The translations under genes were made by a program, and so were the position numbers. 64,000 bases of DNA from JALUZX01 sp964561605 (GTDB lineage Bacteria; Planctomycetota; UBA1135; JALUZX01). Below are positions 18,304 to 27,178 of the stretch, in pieces (positions within the stretch are counted from its first letter, which is position 1; each line of letters opens with the position of its first letter). The notes below the pieces were generated by a model. That model did not search any database, was not told the DNA's origin, and worked only from the letters and a program-made list of their open reading frames with translations. The stretch spans positions 186,001 to 250,000 of the forward strand of contig CAZLQD010000029.1 of assembly GCA_964561605.1 (NCBI GenBank), read 5' to 3'.

Positions 18304-19491
18304 TCGAGGGTGCCGGTGGATATGGGGTCTACGCCGAGTTCGGGGATCTCGGCGGTGGCCTACTCCCGGCTGGTGGACTACTTGGGGTTCGAGGGGGAAC
18401 GGGTCCGGGTCTACGACGTGGTCCAGCAGCTGGCCCAGCCCAGCGAGCGGGTCCTGGACTGGTTCGGCGCCGACGTGGTGGATCTGGGGCGGGTCTTCAA
18501 CCAGTCGGAGGAGGACTGGTGGGACCTGGAGCTTCCGGGTGGTCTGGCCGTGCAGTTCCCTTCCTGGTTCAGGCCCAGGGCCGGGAAGGACGGATCCTGG
18601 GAGGCCTTGGACAGGGATGGCCGGGTCCTGGCGGTCATGCCTGAAGGTGCGGCTTTCTTCGACCAGGTCTATTTCCCCTACCTGGAGGGCTACCCCGACA
18701 ACTACAGGGACTTGCCGGCGGCCATGGCAAAGGTCATGTGGGCGGCCTTCCCCACGAGCCCCTGGGACAAGGCGGGGGAGAAGGATTTCTGGAAGAGGCT
18801 CCGGGAGGGCGCTCTCCGGCTTCGGGCTTCGACGGACCGGGCCATCATGGTGGGCGCGGGATGCAACCTCTTCGAATGGGGGACCTTCCTCAGGCGGATG
18901 GACAACTTCCTGATGGACCTGGTGGAGCAACCCGACAAGGTCGAGGGCCTGCTGGACGCCTTGATGGAGATCCACCTGGAAGGGTTGGCGAAGCTCTGCG
19001 AGGCCGTCGGGGACATCGCCGACTTCGTCAGGTTCGGCGACGACTTGGGTATGGATTCCGGCCCTCTCATGTCCCCCCGGATCTACAGGCGCCTCTTCAA
19101 GCCCCGCCACACCCTTCTCTGCGACTACGTGAAGAAACACAGCCGGATGCGCCCCTTCCTCCACTCCTGCGGCTCCATCTACAAGCTGATCCCCGATCTC
19201 ATCGAGGCGGGTTTCGAGGTCCTGAACCCCGTCCAGATCGGCGCCAAGGGAATGGATCCGGCCGTCTTGAAGAAGGAGTTCGGGAAGGACCTGATCTTCT
19301 GGGGCGGCGGGTGCGACACGAAGAGGATCCTGAACCGTGCCCGGCCCCAGGAGGTGAAGGACCACGTAAAGGCCCTCCTGGACATCTGGATGCCGGGAGG
19401 TGGATATGTATTCAATACGGTCCACAACATCCTTCCCGACGTGCCGCCGGAGAACATCGAGGCCATGATGGAGGCGGTCCGGGAATTCTAG
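18271..19491 (+). CDS. uroporphyrinogen decarboxylase (URO-D) superfamily protein, start uncertain
   Basis: This protein of up to 406 residues has the URO-D/corrinoid-methyltransferase barrel. The first conserved strand is RVPVDMGSTPSSGI. Downstream are FGADVVDLGR, IADFVRFGDDLGMDSGP, MRPFLHSCGSIYKLIPDLIEAG and FWGGGCDT, with PGGGYVFNTVHNI near the end. HSCGSI and WGGGCDT resemble the metal or substrate sites of MtaA/MtbA-type methyltransferases, so true haem-pathway HemE is unlikely. Relatives usually have about 15 more residues (RERVLAAL-type helix) before the first strand. Here the frame opens at TTG 18271 without a ribosome site, inside the duplicated promoter module. A leaderless GTG at 18310, at the first conserved strand, is an alternative. 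Confidence 0.78.
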   Translation: MENYSRQVFITSRVPVDMGSTPSSGISAVAYSRLVDYLGFEGERVRVYDVVQQLAQPSERVLDWFGADVVDLGRVFNQSEEDWWDLELPGGLAVQFPSWFRPRAGKDGSWEALDRDGRVLAVMPEGAAFFDQVYFPYLEGYPDNYRDLPAAMAKVMWAAFPTSPWDKAGEKDFWKRLREGALRLRASTDRAIMVGAGCNLFEWGTFLRRMDNFLMDLVEQPDKVEGLLDALMEIHLEGLAKLCEAVGDIADFVRFGDDLGMDSGPLMSPRIYRRLFKPRHTLLCDYVKKHSRMRPFLHSCGSIYKLIPDLIEAGFEVLNPVQIGAKGMDPAVLKKEFGKDLIFWGGGCDTKRILNRARPQEVKDHVKALLDIWMPGGGYVFNTVHNILPDVPPENIEAMMEAVREF

Positions 19492-19592
19492 ATCTCGCCG
19501 GGTATTCTCCCTCCCCGGGATCGGCCGTCCGCCGCGGAAAGAACTTGCTTTTTCCCCCTTCACCGCCCATCTTTTCCGGAAAGGAGTGCGCC

Positions 19593-20771
19593 ATGGACCC
19601 GGAGAAGACCAGGGCCCTCTACACCAGGTGGAGCGGGTCGCCCCCGGACCTCACGGCCTCAGCCCCGGGCCGCGTGAACCTCCTGGGGGAACACATCGAC
19701 TATTGCGGTGGAACAGTTCTCCCCCTCTCTCTCGACCTCGGCGTCTCCGCCGCCGTGGGCCCGGGCCGTCCCGGGAAGCTCGACGTCCGGGCCTGCGACC
19801 TGGACGCGGAGTGCGAGCTCGACCTCGAAGACCTCAGGCCCAGGGAAGACGGAAGGCCGGCGGACTACAGGGACTACGTGGCGGGCGTTGCGGCGGGTCT
19901 CCTGGAGCGGGGGTGCCCGCTGCCCGGCGCCAGGATCCTCCTCCACGGGGACCTTCCCATGAGGGCGGGCCTCTCCTCCTCGGCGGCCCTCGAGATCGCA
20001 GTCTTTCTCGCACTCACCCGGTTTGCCGGAACCATGGACTTCGATGGGGAGGCCCCGCAGATCTGCCGTGAAGCGGAACACCGTTACGCGGGGGTGAAGT
20101 GCGGAATCATGGACCAGTTCGCCTCCTGGTACGGCAGGCTGAGCGGCGTTCTCAGGCTGGATTGCGCAACATTGGAATACGAGGTGATTCCCCTGGAGGA
20201 GAGGCGGGTCAAGGTGCTCGTGGCGGACTCGGGCGTTCCCCGGGAATTGGCTTCTTCCAAGTACAACGAGAGAACAGCCGCATGCGACGCCGCCCTGGCC
20301 TCTCTCGCCGCGAAGGCGGAGGAGGAGGGCCTGGAACCTCCGGCCTGGTTGGCCTCGGCCGGAGAGGAACTCCTGGAAAAGGCCCGGGCCGGGGGCCTGG
20401 ACGAGGAGACCTGGAAGCGGGCGCGCCACGTGATCTCCGAGCAACAGAGGGTGGAAGAGGCCGTTCGTGCCTTGAAGGCCCGGGACATGGATCGCTTCGG
20501 GGATCTCATGTTCGCCTCCCACGAGAGCTTGCGGGACCTCTACGAGGTGAGCTGTCCCGAGCTCGACCTGCTTGTCGAGAGCGTCCGCGGCCTGGATGGG
20601 GTGCTGGGTGCCAAGATGTCCGGGGCCGGTTTCGGCGGAGCCGTGGTGTGCCTGGTGCGGCGGGGCAGGGAAAAGAAGGCCAAGGCCGCCATGGAGCGGG
20701 CCTTCCGGGATCGCTTCGGCAGGACTCCGCCGGTCATGGTCGTCCGCTCGGGCCAGTGGTACGTGGCTTGA
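19593..20771 (+). CDS. galK: galactokinase
   Basis: This 392-residue GHMP kinase phosphorylates alpha-D-galactose to galactose-1-phosphate, the entry step of the Leloir pathway. The substrate motif is PGRVNLLGEHIDY (25-37), the ATP loop is GLSSSAALE (about 125-133), KCGIMDQFASWYG carries the catalytic Asp region, and the third GHMP motif is KMSGAGFGGAVV (about 340). Length matches the family. GGAAAGGAGTGCGCC gives a good ribosome site for ATG 19593. The longer open frame upstream overlaps the URO-D gene and is not real. galT, galE and galM are not in the window, although a mutarotase-like lipoprotein and a sulfatase lie close by. Confidence 0.95.
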   Translation: MDPEKTRALYTRWSGSPPDLTASAPGRVNLLGEHIDYCGGTVLPLSLDLGVSAAVGPGRPGKLDVRACDLDAECELDLEDLRPREDGRPADYRDYVAGVAAGLLERGCPLPGARILLHGDLPMRAGLSSSAALEIAVFLALTRFAGTMDFDGEAPQICREAEHRYAGVKCGIMDQFASWYGRLSGVLRLDCATLEYEVIPLEERRVKVLVADSGVPRELASSKYNERTAACDAALASLAAKAEEEGLEPPAWLASAGEELLEKARAGGLDEETWKRARHVISEQQRVEEAVRALKARDMDRFGDLMFASHESLRDLYEVSCPELDLLVESVRGLDGVLGAKMSGAGFGGAVVCLVRRGREKKAKAAMERAFRDRFGRTPPVMVVRSGQWYVA

Positions 20772-20798
20772 GAGCCGGCCCGGGCGGGTCTTTCCGGG

Positions 20799-22715
20799 TC
20801 ACCTCAGGAAACGTCCCAGCTCCCGGGCGACCTGGAGAAGCCAGGGCCTTCGGGGGGCGAGGATCCTCTCCTCCTCCTTTCCCGCCAGGAGCTCGTTGGC
20901 CGGGGTCATGACCAGGAGCCGCATGTGCCTCCCCCCCCGGGTGCCGAAGACGATCCGGGCCTCCGGGTCGATCAGGGCGGCCTTGGACCAACCCGAGGCC
21001 ACACAGAAACGCCGGGCCGGGTGGGGCCGGAGGAGATCGTTCCCGAAGCAATAGTCGGAGGGAGGGGTTTCGCAACCGAGGATTCCCAGGAGGGTCGGAG
21101 GTATGTCCACGTGGGATGTCATCTCCCGCCTTTCCCCCGTGGGCCCTCCCGGGACGTGGAGGAGCAGGGTCACCCGGGTCTGGTAGTCGTCGAAGGCGCT
21201 GTTGTGGCCCAGGAATCCCCGCTCCATGAATTCCTGGCCGTGGTCGCCCGTCACGACAACGACGGTGTTCTCCAGGAGGCCCCGCTCTTTCAGGCCTTCC
21301 AGGGCCTTTCCGATGAGGTGGTCGTCCCAGAGCGCGCTGTTCTTGAAACGGTTGCGGAGAAGCGGAGCGTCCCGCTCGGGCTTCATGGCGAGGAAGTTGA
21401 TCCGCTTCAGGACGGGCTTGAACTTTTCGAATTCGGGAGGATAGGTGTAGGGCTCGTGGGGCGCGTCCAGGAAGAGGAAGGCGAAGAAGGGCCTGTTCTT
21501 GGGGCGGTCCCCGTCCATCCAGGCCAGGAGCCGCTCGAACATGGCCTCGTCCCGTTCAGCCGAGTTCTTCCCGGGCATGTGGTCGTCGATGTCCTCCGAG
21601 TGTTTGACGAAGGCGGTCTGACGGAACTCCGGGAAATTCAGGTCGGTCGAGGACTGGATCCGGAAGGAATACCCCAGCTTCTCCAGGGCGTCCAGGAGGA
21701 CGGGGCTCCTCCTCTCGTTGAGCACGCGGAACCAGTAGGGCCCGTGGAGACCGTAGATCAGGGAGAAGAGGCCGAAACGGCTGCAGTTGCCTCCCGAATA
21801 GTGGTTCCGGAAAACCAGGCACTCCTTGGCGAAGCGGGTGAGCTCCGGGGCGTTCTCGGGCGTGAAGAGGTCGAACCGCCAGCTCTCCACGGCGATGATC
21901 AGGATGTTGGGCCTGGGTCCGCCGGGCCGGAAACGCAGGGGAGCGGCGGGCCAGGCCAGGCCGCTGGCCTCCTTGGGAAGGGAGAGGGTGGGCCTTGGCC
22001 GGGGGCGCATCCCCAAGACCTTCCGGGCGAAACGCCCTACCGTCACCCGGGGGTAGAGGGGAAAGAGGTCGGCGTCCCTCAGGATGAGGACGTTGCTCCT
22101 CAGGTCGGCCACGGCGTAGAGGGTCTTCTCCGTAACCCCCAGGAGGAGAAGGACCAGGGGGAGATAGACGGCCCTCTTGAACCCCCCTCCAGGGGGCTGG
22201 TCCTCCATCCTCCGGGCGGCCCACCTACCCAGGAGGAATTCCACCCCCAGGGCCCCCAGAGCAGCCAGGGCGGCCGTGAGGTAGGTTCCGAATCCCAGTG
22301 TGAGGGAGTCCCCCGCTCCGGGCGTGGTGAGGACGTTCAGCACCAGGCCGTTGATGTGGAACTTGAAGATCCGGAAGATCGCCAGGTCCACGCCGGTGAG
22401 ACAGAAGGCGAGCCAGAAGGGGAGGGGGGCCGCCCAGGCAAGGACCTTCTTCCTCGGGAAGGCCAGGACCAGGAGGAGGGAGACCAGGCCGGGGAGGAAA
22501 GTGAGAAGAGTGGCCGTGGAGAGCCAGGCCAGGAACAGGAAGATCCGCTCTCCCAACCCCGCCGGGTGGGCGTAGGCCAGGAAGAGACCCGTCAGTGCCC
22601 CCATGAGGAGGAAGTTACCCGCCCCGAGGCGCAAGACCAGGGCCGCCGCCGCCCGAACCCTCGGGCCCCGGGAGGGCCTTCCGGGAAAGTTCCCGCCTTT
22701 TTGGTTCTCGCTCAT
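20799..22715 (-). CDS. YejM/PbgA-like membrane protein with alkaline-phosphatase-superfamily domain
   Basis: This 638-residue protein has about five N-terminal TM helices (residues 30-200) followed by an outside hydrolase-fold domain. The domain contains NILIIAVESWRFDLF, YSGGNCSRFGLFSLIYG, FFAFLFLDAPHEPY, VVVVTGDHGQEF and TSHVDIPPTLLGILG. The order and the GGNCSRFG block match the YejM/PbgA (DUF3413 plus sulfatase) group, which in enterobacteria controls lipopolysaccharide and cardiolipin homeostasis, rather than a soluble sulfatase. The metal-site motifs are largely kept (E in VESW, DH in GDHG), so it may be catalytic, for example a phosphoglycerol or phosphoethanolamine transferase. ATG 22715 opens just before the first TM. 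No strong ribosome site is seen. Confidence 0.82.
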   Translation of the reverse strand: MSENQKGGNFPGRPSRGPRVRAAAALVLRLGAGNFLLMGALTGLFLAYAHPAGLGERIFLFLAWLSTATLLTFLPGLVSLLLVLAFPRKKVLAWAAPLPFWLAFCLTGVDLAIFRIFKFHINGLVLNVLTTPGAGDSLTLGFGTYLTAALAALGALGVEFLLGRWAARRMEDQPPGGGFKRAVYLPLVLLLLGVTEKTLYAVADLRSNVLILRDADLFPLYPRVTVGRFARKVLGMRPRPRPTLSLPKEASGLAWPAAPLRFRPGGPRPNILIIAVESWRFDLFTPENAPELTRFAKECLVFRNHYSGGNCSRFGLFSLIYGLHGPYWFRVLNERRSPVLLDALEKLGYSFRIQSSTDLNFPEFRQTAFVKHSEDIDDHMPGKNSAERDEAMFERLLAWMDGDRPKNRPFFAFLFLDAPHEPYTYPPEFEKFKPVLKRINFLAMKPERDAPLLRNRFKNSALWDDHLIGKALEGLKERGLLENTVVVVTGDHGQEFMERGFLGHNSAFDDYQTRVTLLLHVPGGPTGERREMTSHVDIPPTLLGILGCETPPSDYCFGNDLLRPHPARRFCVASGWSKAALIDPEARIVFGTRGGRHMRLLVMTPANELLAGKEEERILAPRRPWLLQVARELGRFLR

Positions 22716-22847
22716 GGCCAGCCGGGGTTTTAAGGTTTTGTTCAGGGAAGAAAAAGGGGGGAGGCACGGTTTTCTTTCCCCCTTGTTTGCCCGGAGGAGA
22801 GATCCCGGGTTTGATGTTCCCAAACCTCCACGGAAGGAACAGGATTC

Positions 22848-24677
22848 ATGACGGTAAGGGTGCGTTTCGCCCCTTCCCCCACGGGGAAGGTGCACATCGG
22901 GAACCTGCGGGCGGCCATCTTCAATTGGCTCTTCGCCCGCCACGAAGGCGGGGCCTTCCTCCTCAGGGTTGAGGACACCGACCGGGCCCGCTCGACGGAA
23001 GAAGCCATCCAGGTCCTCCTGGAAGCACTCCGGTGGGTGGGCCTGGACTGGGACGAGGAGCCGGTCTACCAGTCCGGGCGTGCCAAGGTCCACCTGGAAG
23101 CGGCGGCCCGGCTCGAAGAGGCCGGGCGGGCCTACCGGCGGCCTCCCCGGGTGAGCCTCTGGGCCTTCTACGGGAAGGAGATCCCGGCGGGAGGGCTCAC
23201 GGGCGAGGCCGAGAAGCTCCTGGAGCGGCTCTCCCGGGAGGAGCAGGCCCTGAGAGAGGTCCACCGGCGGGCCTTCGAAGAGGCCAACGCCAGGCGTCCT
23301 CCCAAGAAGCAGAGGGCCTACATGGAGCCTCTCTTCTTTCACAGGCCCGGCGGGGAGGCCGGCCGTGAGGCCCTCCACTTCCGCCTGCCCCATCCCTGGG
23401 AGGAGTCGGCCGGTCTCCGTGATTCGGGCGAGGTCCGGACCCTGGGGGTGGACCCCCGGTGGCCGGTCCTCCTTTCGGCCCAGGGGATCGAGTTCGTTCC
23501 CTCCGCCCGGGTGAAGGAAGGAACGCCCCTGGAGCGGGCTGTATTCGAACTGGAGCAGAGGAGCCTTTGCGGATTCGCGGATCTCCAGGTCCTTGGAGAT
23601 GGGGAGAAAGTCCTCTTCCGGCTGGACGAGGAGAGGGAAGGGATCGAAGGCGGCCGGATCTTCGTGGTGCCGGGAGCTTCTGCCCTTCGGTTCCGGCGGC
23701 GCCTGGCTTGCTACCACGACCTGGTCAAGGGGGACCTGGAAAAGCCCGTGGAGGGCCTCAAGAACCGGGTGCTGGTCCGCTCCGACGGCACGCCCGTCTT
23801 CCACCTGGCCAACGTTGTGGACGACCACGACATGGGTATCACCCACATCGTGCGGGGCGACGACCACGTGGAAAACACCTACTGGCACATCCTCCTCTTC
23901 GAAGCCCTGGGCTGGAAGCCCCCCCTCTACGGCCACCTTCCCATGATCGTGAACGACAAGGGCCGGCCGCTGTCCAAGCGGGACGGCGACGTCTACGTCG
24001 GTGAATACAAAAAAAAAGGAATCCTGCCCGAGGCCCTCTTCAACTACCTGGCCCTGCTCGGCTGGTCGCCCGGGGACGACAGGGAGAAGGTGGGCAGGGA
24101 GGAGATGGTCCGTCTCTTCACCCTGGAGCGGGTCATCTCCACTCCCGCCAGGTTCGACATGAAGAAGCTCCTCTGGCTCAACTCCCTCTACATCCGGGAG
24201 AAGCCTGTTTCCGAACTTGCGGAACTGGTGAAACCATTCCTGGAGGAGGCGGGGCTCTCCGCCGGTGCCGCCGACAGGGCCCTCCTGGAAGGTGTCCTGG
24301 AGCTGGAGAGGGAGCGCATCCAGTCCCTGGCGGAGTTTCCCTCGGCGGCGGGCTTCTTCTTCCGCGGCGACGTGGAGATCCGGCGGGAGGAGAAGAAGGT
24401 CCGCAAGGTCCTGGAGGCACCCGAGACCCCCGAGGTGCTCCGGGACCTTAGGAGCCTTCTCGCGGACCTGGAGCCCTTCGACGCGGGAAACCTGGAATCG
24501 GCTCTCCGCAACTACGCCGAGGAGAAGGGCCTGGGCATGGGCAAGGTGAGCCAGCCCCTCAGGGTGGCCGTGACGGGAGGGGTGGTTTCCCCTCCCATCG
24601 GGGAGACCCTCGCCCTCCTGGGAAGGGAAAGGACCCTGGAGAGGGTGGACCGCCTGAGAAAGGAGATGGGCTGGTGA
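22848..24677 (+). CDS. gltX: glutamyl-tRNA synthetase with enlarged central region
   Basis: This 609-residue class I synthetase charges tRNA(Glu). The N-terminus is classical: RFAPSPTGKVHIGNLRAAIF (HIGH-like HIGN), then RVEDTDRARS. The second signature, PLSKRDG, sits at about residue 374, where 235-245 is usual. Between about residue 100 and 290 the family's connective region is replaced by a longer, unfamiliar segment, and the CYC-type zinc cysteines of many GluRS are absent. Conserved sequence resumes at LVRSDGTPVFHLANVVDDHDMG and ITHIVRGDDH. The anticodon-binding helices follow. An unbroken A9 run (24009-24017) encodes the KKK before GILPEALFNYLALLGW. It overlaps the next gene by 4 bp. Confidence 0.93.
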   Translation: MTVRVRFAPSPTGKVHIGNLRAAIFNWLFARHEGGAFLLRVEDTDRARSTEEAIQVLLEALRWVGLDWDEEPVYQSGRAKVHLEAAARLEEAGRAYRRPPRVSLWAFYGKEIPAGGLTGEAEKLLERLSREEQALREVHRRAFEEANARRPPKKQRAYMEPLFFHRPGGEAGREALHFRLPHPWEESAGLRDSGEVRTLGVDPRWPVLLSAQGIEFVPSARVKEGTPLERAVFELEQRSLCGFADLQVLGDGEKVLFRLDEEREGIEGGRIFVVPGASALRFRRRLACYHDLVKGDLEKPVEGLKNRVLVRSDGTPVFHLANVVDDHDMGITHIVRGDDHVENTYWHILLFEALGWKPPLYGHLPMIVNDKGRPLSKRDGDVYVGEYKKKGILPEALFNYLALLGWSPGDDREKVGREEMVRLFTLERVISTPARFDMKKLLWLNSLYIREKPVSELAELVKPFLEEAGLSAGAADRALLEGVLELERERIQSLAEFPSAAGFFFRGDVEIRREEKKVRKVLEAPETPEVLRDLRSLLADLEPFDAGNLESALRNYAEEKGLGMGKVSQPLRVAVTGGVVSPPIGETLALLGRERTLERVDRLRKEMGW

Positions 24678-25462
24678 AGAAGGAGGAACGCCTGGATAGA
24701 GCGGCGCGGCTCCTCCTGGAGGGGAAAGCCGCCGAGGCGGAAAAGATCCTGCGGGAAGCCCTGGGGGAGCACGGCTCCGATCCCGACGTCCTCGCCCTCC
24801 TGGGACGGGTCCTGCAGGAACGGAAGAAGTTCCGCGAGGCCGAGGAGGGCTACCGGGCTGCCCTGCGCGGGGAGGGGGACCATCCCGGGGCCGTCCGGGG
24901 GCTGGCCTCGATCCTGGTCGCCACGGAGCGGGCCGACGAAGCGGTGGTCCTCCTCCGGAACCTGGTGGAGAAGGGGAAGGGCGACGCAGGGGTCTGGCGG
25001 GACCTGGGGGTGGCACTCTGCCGGCGGGCGTCGGAGACCCGGGATCCCTCGGAAAGGCTCCGTTTCTATACGGAGGGAGGGGAGGCCCTGGAGCGGGCCC
25101 TGGGCCTGGGCGGATGGGATACGAATACTGTATTGAGCCTGGCAGGGTCCCTGGCGGCCAGGGAAGAGAGGGGAAAGGTCCTGGCCCTCCTGGAAGGGGC
25201 CCTCTCGAAGATCGAGGAGCCGCCTGCGGACCGCCTCCGGATTCTCGGGGACCTTTTGCTTTACCAGGTGATGTGGGACCGGCTCGGCGAGGCGGAGAAG
25301 ACGGCCCGGACCATGGCCCGGGAGGGGGCGGGCGACCAGGTGGCCCTGAGGAGGATCGCCACGGCTCTGGCCGCCCAGGCCCGGGCCATGGCCCTATCTT
25401 CGCCGGAGTGGAAGAAGCGGGCGGCCCGGATGGCGGACCTCCTGGAGGGGATGGTAGGCTAG
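24674..25462 (+). CDS. cytosolic tetratricopeptide-repeat protein
   Basis: This 262-residue Ala/Leu/Glu-rich protein has no signal peptide. TPR-like helical pairs run throughout: AARLLLEGKAAEAEKILREAL, DVLALLGRVLQERKKFREAE, GAVRGLASILVATERADEAV and later copies. TPR proteins act as protein-protein scaffolds. The GTG start at 24674 overlaps the gltX stop (GTGA), so it is translationally coupled to the synthetase. Whether this reflects a functional link or simple operon packing cannot be told. Confidence 0.75.
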   Translation: MKKEERLDRAARLLLEGKAAEAEKILREALGEHGSDPDVLALLGRVLQERKKFREAEEGYRAALRGEGDHPGAVRGLASILVATERADEAVVLLRNLVEKGKGDAGVWRDLGVALCRRASETRDPSERLRFYTEGGEALERALGLGGWDTNTVLSLAGSLAAREERGKVLALLEGALSKIEEPPADRLRILGDLLLYQVMWDRLGEAEKTARTMAREGAGDQVALRRIATALAAQARAMALSSPEWKKRAARMADLLEGMVG

Positions 25463-25513
25463 AATCTTCTCGTTGCCGGCCGGATCGTTCCTGTCCTGGA
25501 TGCTGGAGGCGCC

Positions 25514-26785
25514 GTGAGACGGGTTGGAACGTCGATCTTCCTTGTCTTCTTTTTCCTCGTTTCGGCGGGAGTGCGGGGACAAAGGCCTCGGATCGGCCTG
25601 GAGGAGTGCACCACGGCGGTGATCTCGGGAAGGGGCGCGACCGACGGAAGGCCCCTCCTCTGGAAGAACCGGGACACCAACGCGGGAAACAACAAGGTCC
25701 TCTTCTTTCCCGCCGGGGAAAAGGGGCTCGCTTTCCTTGGGCTGGTCACGGCGGGGAAGGGGGAGCGCCTGCGGGTCTGGGCGGGGATCAACCAGGCGGG
25801 TTTCGCCATCATGAATTCCGCCTCGGACGACCTGGACGGTCCCGGCGGGGACATGGAAGGGGAGTTCATGAAGGCGGCCCTGGAAGGGTGCCGGACCGTG
25901 GAGGACTTCGCCCGGATCCTGGAGAGGACCGATGGTCCCGGCAGGGAGACCAACGCGGACTTCGGCGTGATCGACGCCCTGGGCGGGGCGGCCTTCTTCG
26001 AGACGGGTTGTCACAAACACAGGCGGTTCGAGGCCGCCGACCGGGAGGAGGCGCCCCTGGGCGTCCTGGTCCGGGCCAACTTCGCCTTCTCGGGCACGGG
26101 TAGGGGTTCGGGCTTCGGCCGGTACGAGCGGGCCAGGAGGCTCCTGGAGGGCGCGGCCGGGGCGGGAATCCTGGACGGGGCATTTCTCCTGGGTGTGGTG
26201 GCCAGGGATCTCTATACCTTCCTGCGTGATCCCTACCCTCTGGAAAAGGGGGCCCTGGGAGGCCCCCTCGATACGAAGGTCACGATCTGCAGGAGGAGCA
26301 CCAAGGCGACGGCCCTTTTCCGGGGGGTGAAGAAGGGGGAAGACCCGGGAAGGGCCTGCTTCTGGGTGATCCTGGGAAACCCCTGCGCTTCCGTCGCGGT
26401 CCCCCTCTTCGTGAAGGCCGGTCCCCCTCCGGCCCTGGTCTCAGGGCGGCCCGGCGGGGGATCTCCCCTCTGGGAGGCCGCGAGGAGCCTCTATCTCCGC
26501 CTTCTGGTTTCTTCCCCGGAAGAGGGTCTCCTGGACCTGGGCATCCTGGGGGGGCGAAAGGGCCGGCCCGGTGTGAGGGACATTCTCCTCCAGGCAGAGT
26601 GGGCCAACTTCAGGGATGCCGAGAGGCTGCTTTCCGGAGAGAGGGTTCCCGAGGCGGCGGAGTTGCGCCGCCTGGAGGAGAGGTGCGCCCGGAGGGCCCT
26701 CCGGGCGATCCGTTCGGCCGCCTTGGTTTGCGATGAGGCGGGAAAGGAACGCTCCGGCGCCGGGGCGGGAAAGGGGGACGCGTGA
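25514..26785 (+). CDS. secreted C45-like N-terminal-nucleophile (acyltransferase/amidase) protein
   Basis: This 423-residue protein has a signal peptide (SIFLVFFFLVSAGVRG) and an Ntn-hydrolase domain of the acyl-CoA:6-aminopenicillanic acid acyltransferase / C45 type. The presumed nucleophile is C32 in LEECTTAVISGRG, followed by the typical LLWKNRDTNAGNN strand and GINQAGFAIMNSASD. Autocleavage before the Cys would expose it as the new N-terminus. ADFGVIDALGGAAFFETG carries later conserved residues. It starts at GTG 25514 with GGAGGC nearby, 51 bp after the TPR gene. The substrate, probably an amide or N-acyl amino acid, is not predictable. Confidence 0.78.
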   Translation: MRRVGTSIFLVFFFLVSAGVRGQRPRIGLEECTTAVISGRGATDGRPLLWKNRDTNAGNNKVLFFPAGEKGLAFLGLVTAGKGERLRVWAGINQAGFAIMNSASDDLDGPGGDMEGEFMKAALEGCRTVEDFARILERTDGPGRETNADFGVIDALGGAAFFETGCHKHRRFEAADREEAPLGVLVRANFAFSGTGRGSGFGRYERARRLLEGAAGAGILDGAFLLGVVARDLYTFLRDPYPLEKGALGGPLDTKVTICRRSTKATALFRGVKKGEDPGRACFWVILGNPCASVAVPLFVKAGPPPALVSGRPGGGSPLWEAARSLYLRLLVSSPEEGLLDLGILGGRKGRPGVRDILLQAEWANFRDAERLLSGERVPEAAELRRLEERCARRALRAIRSAALVCDEAGKERSGAGAGKGDA

Positions 26786-27156
26786 GGAAGACTTCCCGGA
26801 GGGAGGGGAAGAACGCCGATGGCCTTCCCAGGGGAACGGCCGGCTTCGGAGCCGGACCGTCGCCCTTGAAACTGAAGCCTCCCGGGGGGAGCTACAGGAT
26901 CAGGGGAGCCAGGGGATACGCGGCGGGAGGTAAGGGCATCTTCTCCCCGGTCTCTCTCCTCATCGCCGGGTCGGCGGGAGGGGGGGCTGTTGCGGCGGCG
27001 ATCCTCCAGAGGACGGGAGTCCTGGATCCCCTCCGGGCGAGGTGGGTCCTCTATGGGGGGGTGATTCTGGCGGGCTTGATCTTCCTGTGGGAAGGCCGGC
27101 GGCGCCTGATGGACGACTCCAGGAGAAAGAAGGGGCGCTCCCCGGGGAAGGATTGA
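26782..27156 (+). CDS. small two-helix membrane protein of unknown function
   Basis: This 124-residue protein has a basic, Gly-rich N-terminal half, two predicted membrane helices (VSLLIAGSAGGGAVAAAIL and VLYGGVILAGLIFLWEG) and a basic tail (RRKKGRSPGKD). The GTG start overlaps the preceding stop by 4 bp, so it is the last gene of the gltX-TPR-Ntn hydrolase run. I do not recognise a family. Codon use matches its neighbours, which supports it being real. Confidence 0.6.
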   Translation: MRKTSRREGKNADGLPRGTAGFGAGPSPLKLKPPGGSYRIRGARGYAAGGKGIFSPVSLLIAGSAGGGAVAAAILQRTGVLDPLRARWVLYGGVILAGLIFLWEGRRRLMDDSRRKKGRSPGKD

Positions 27157-27178
27157 GGCCGGCCGCACATCCTTGTTT

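Noticed and set aside
18271..19491. hemE of the haem pathway
   Set aside because: The HSCGSI and WGGGCDT regions fit corrinoid-methyltransferase-type relatives better, and the N-terminal substrate motif of HemE is missing.
20799..22715. Ordinary secreted sulfatase
   Set aside because: There are several N-terminal membrane helices and no CxPxR formylglycine motif; the GGNCSRFG block points to the YejM/PbgA group.
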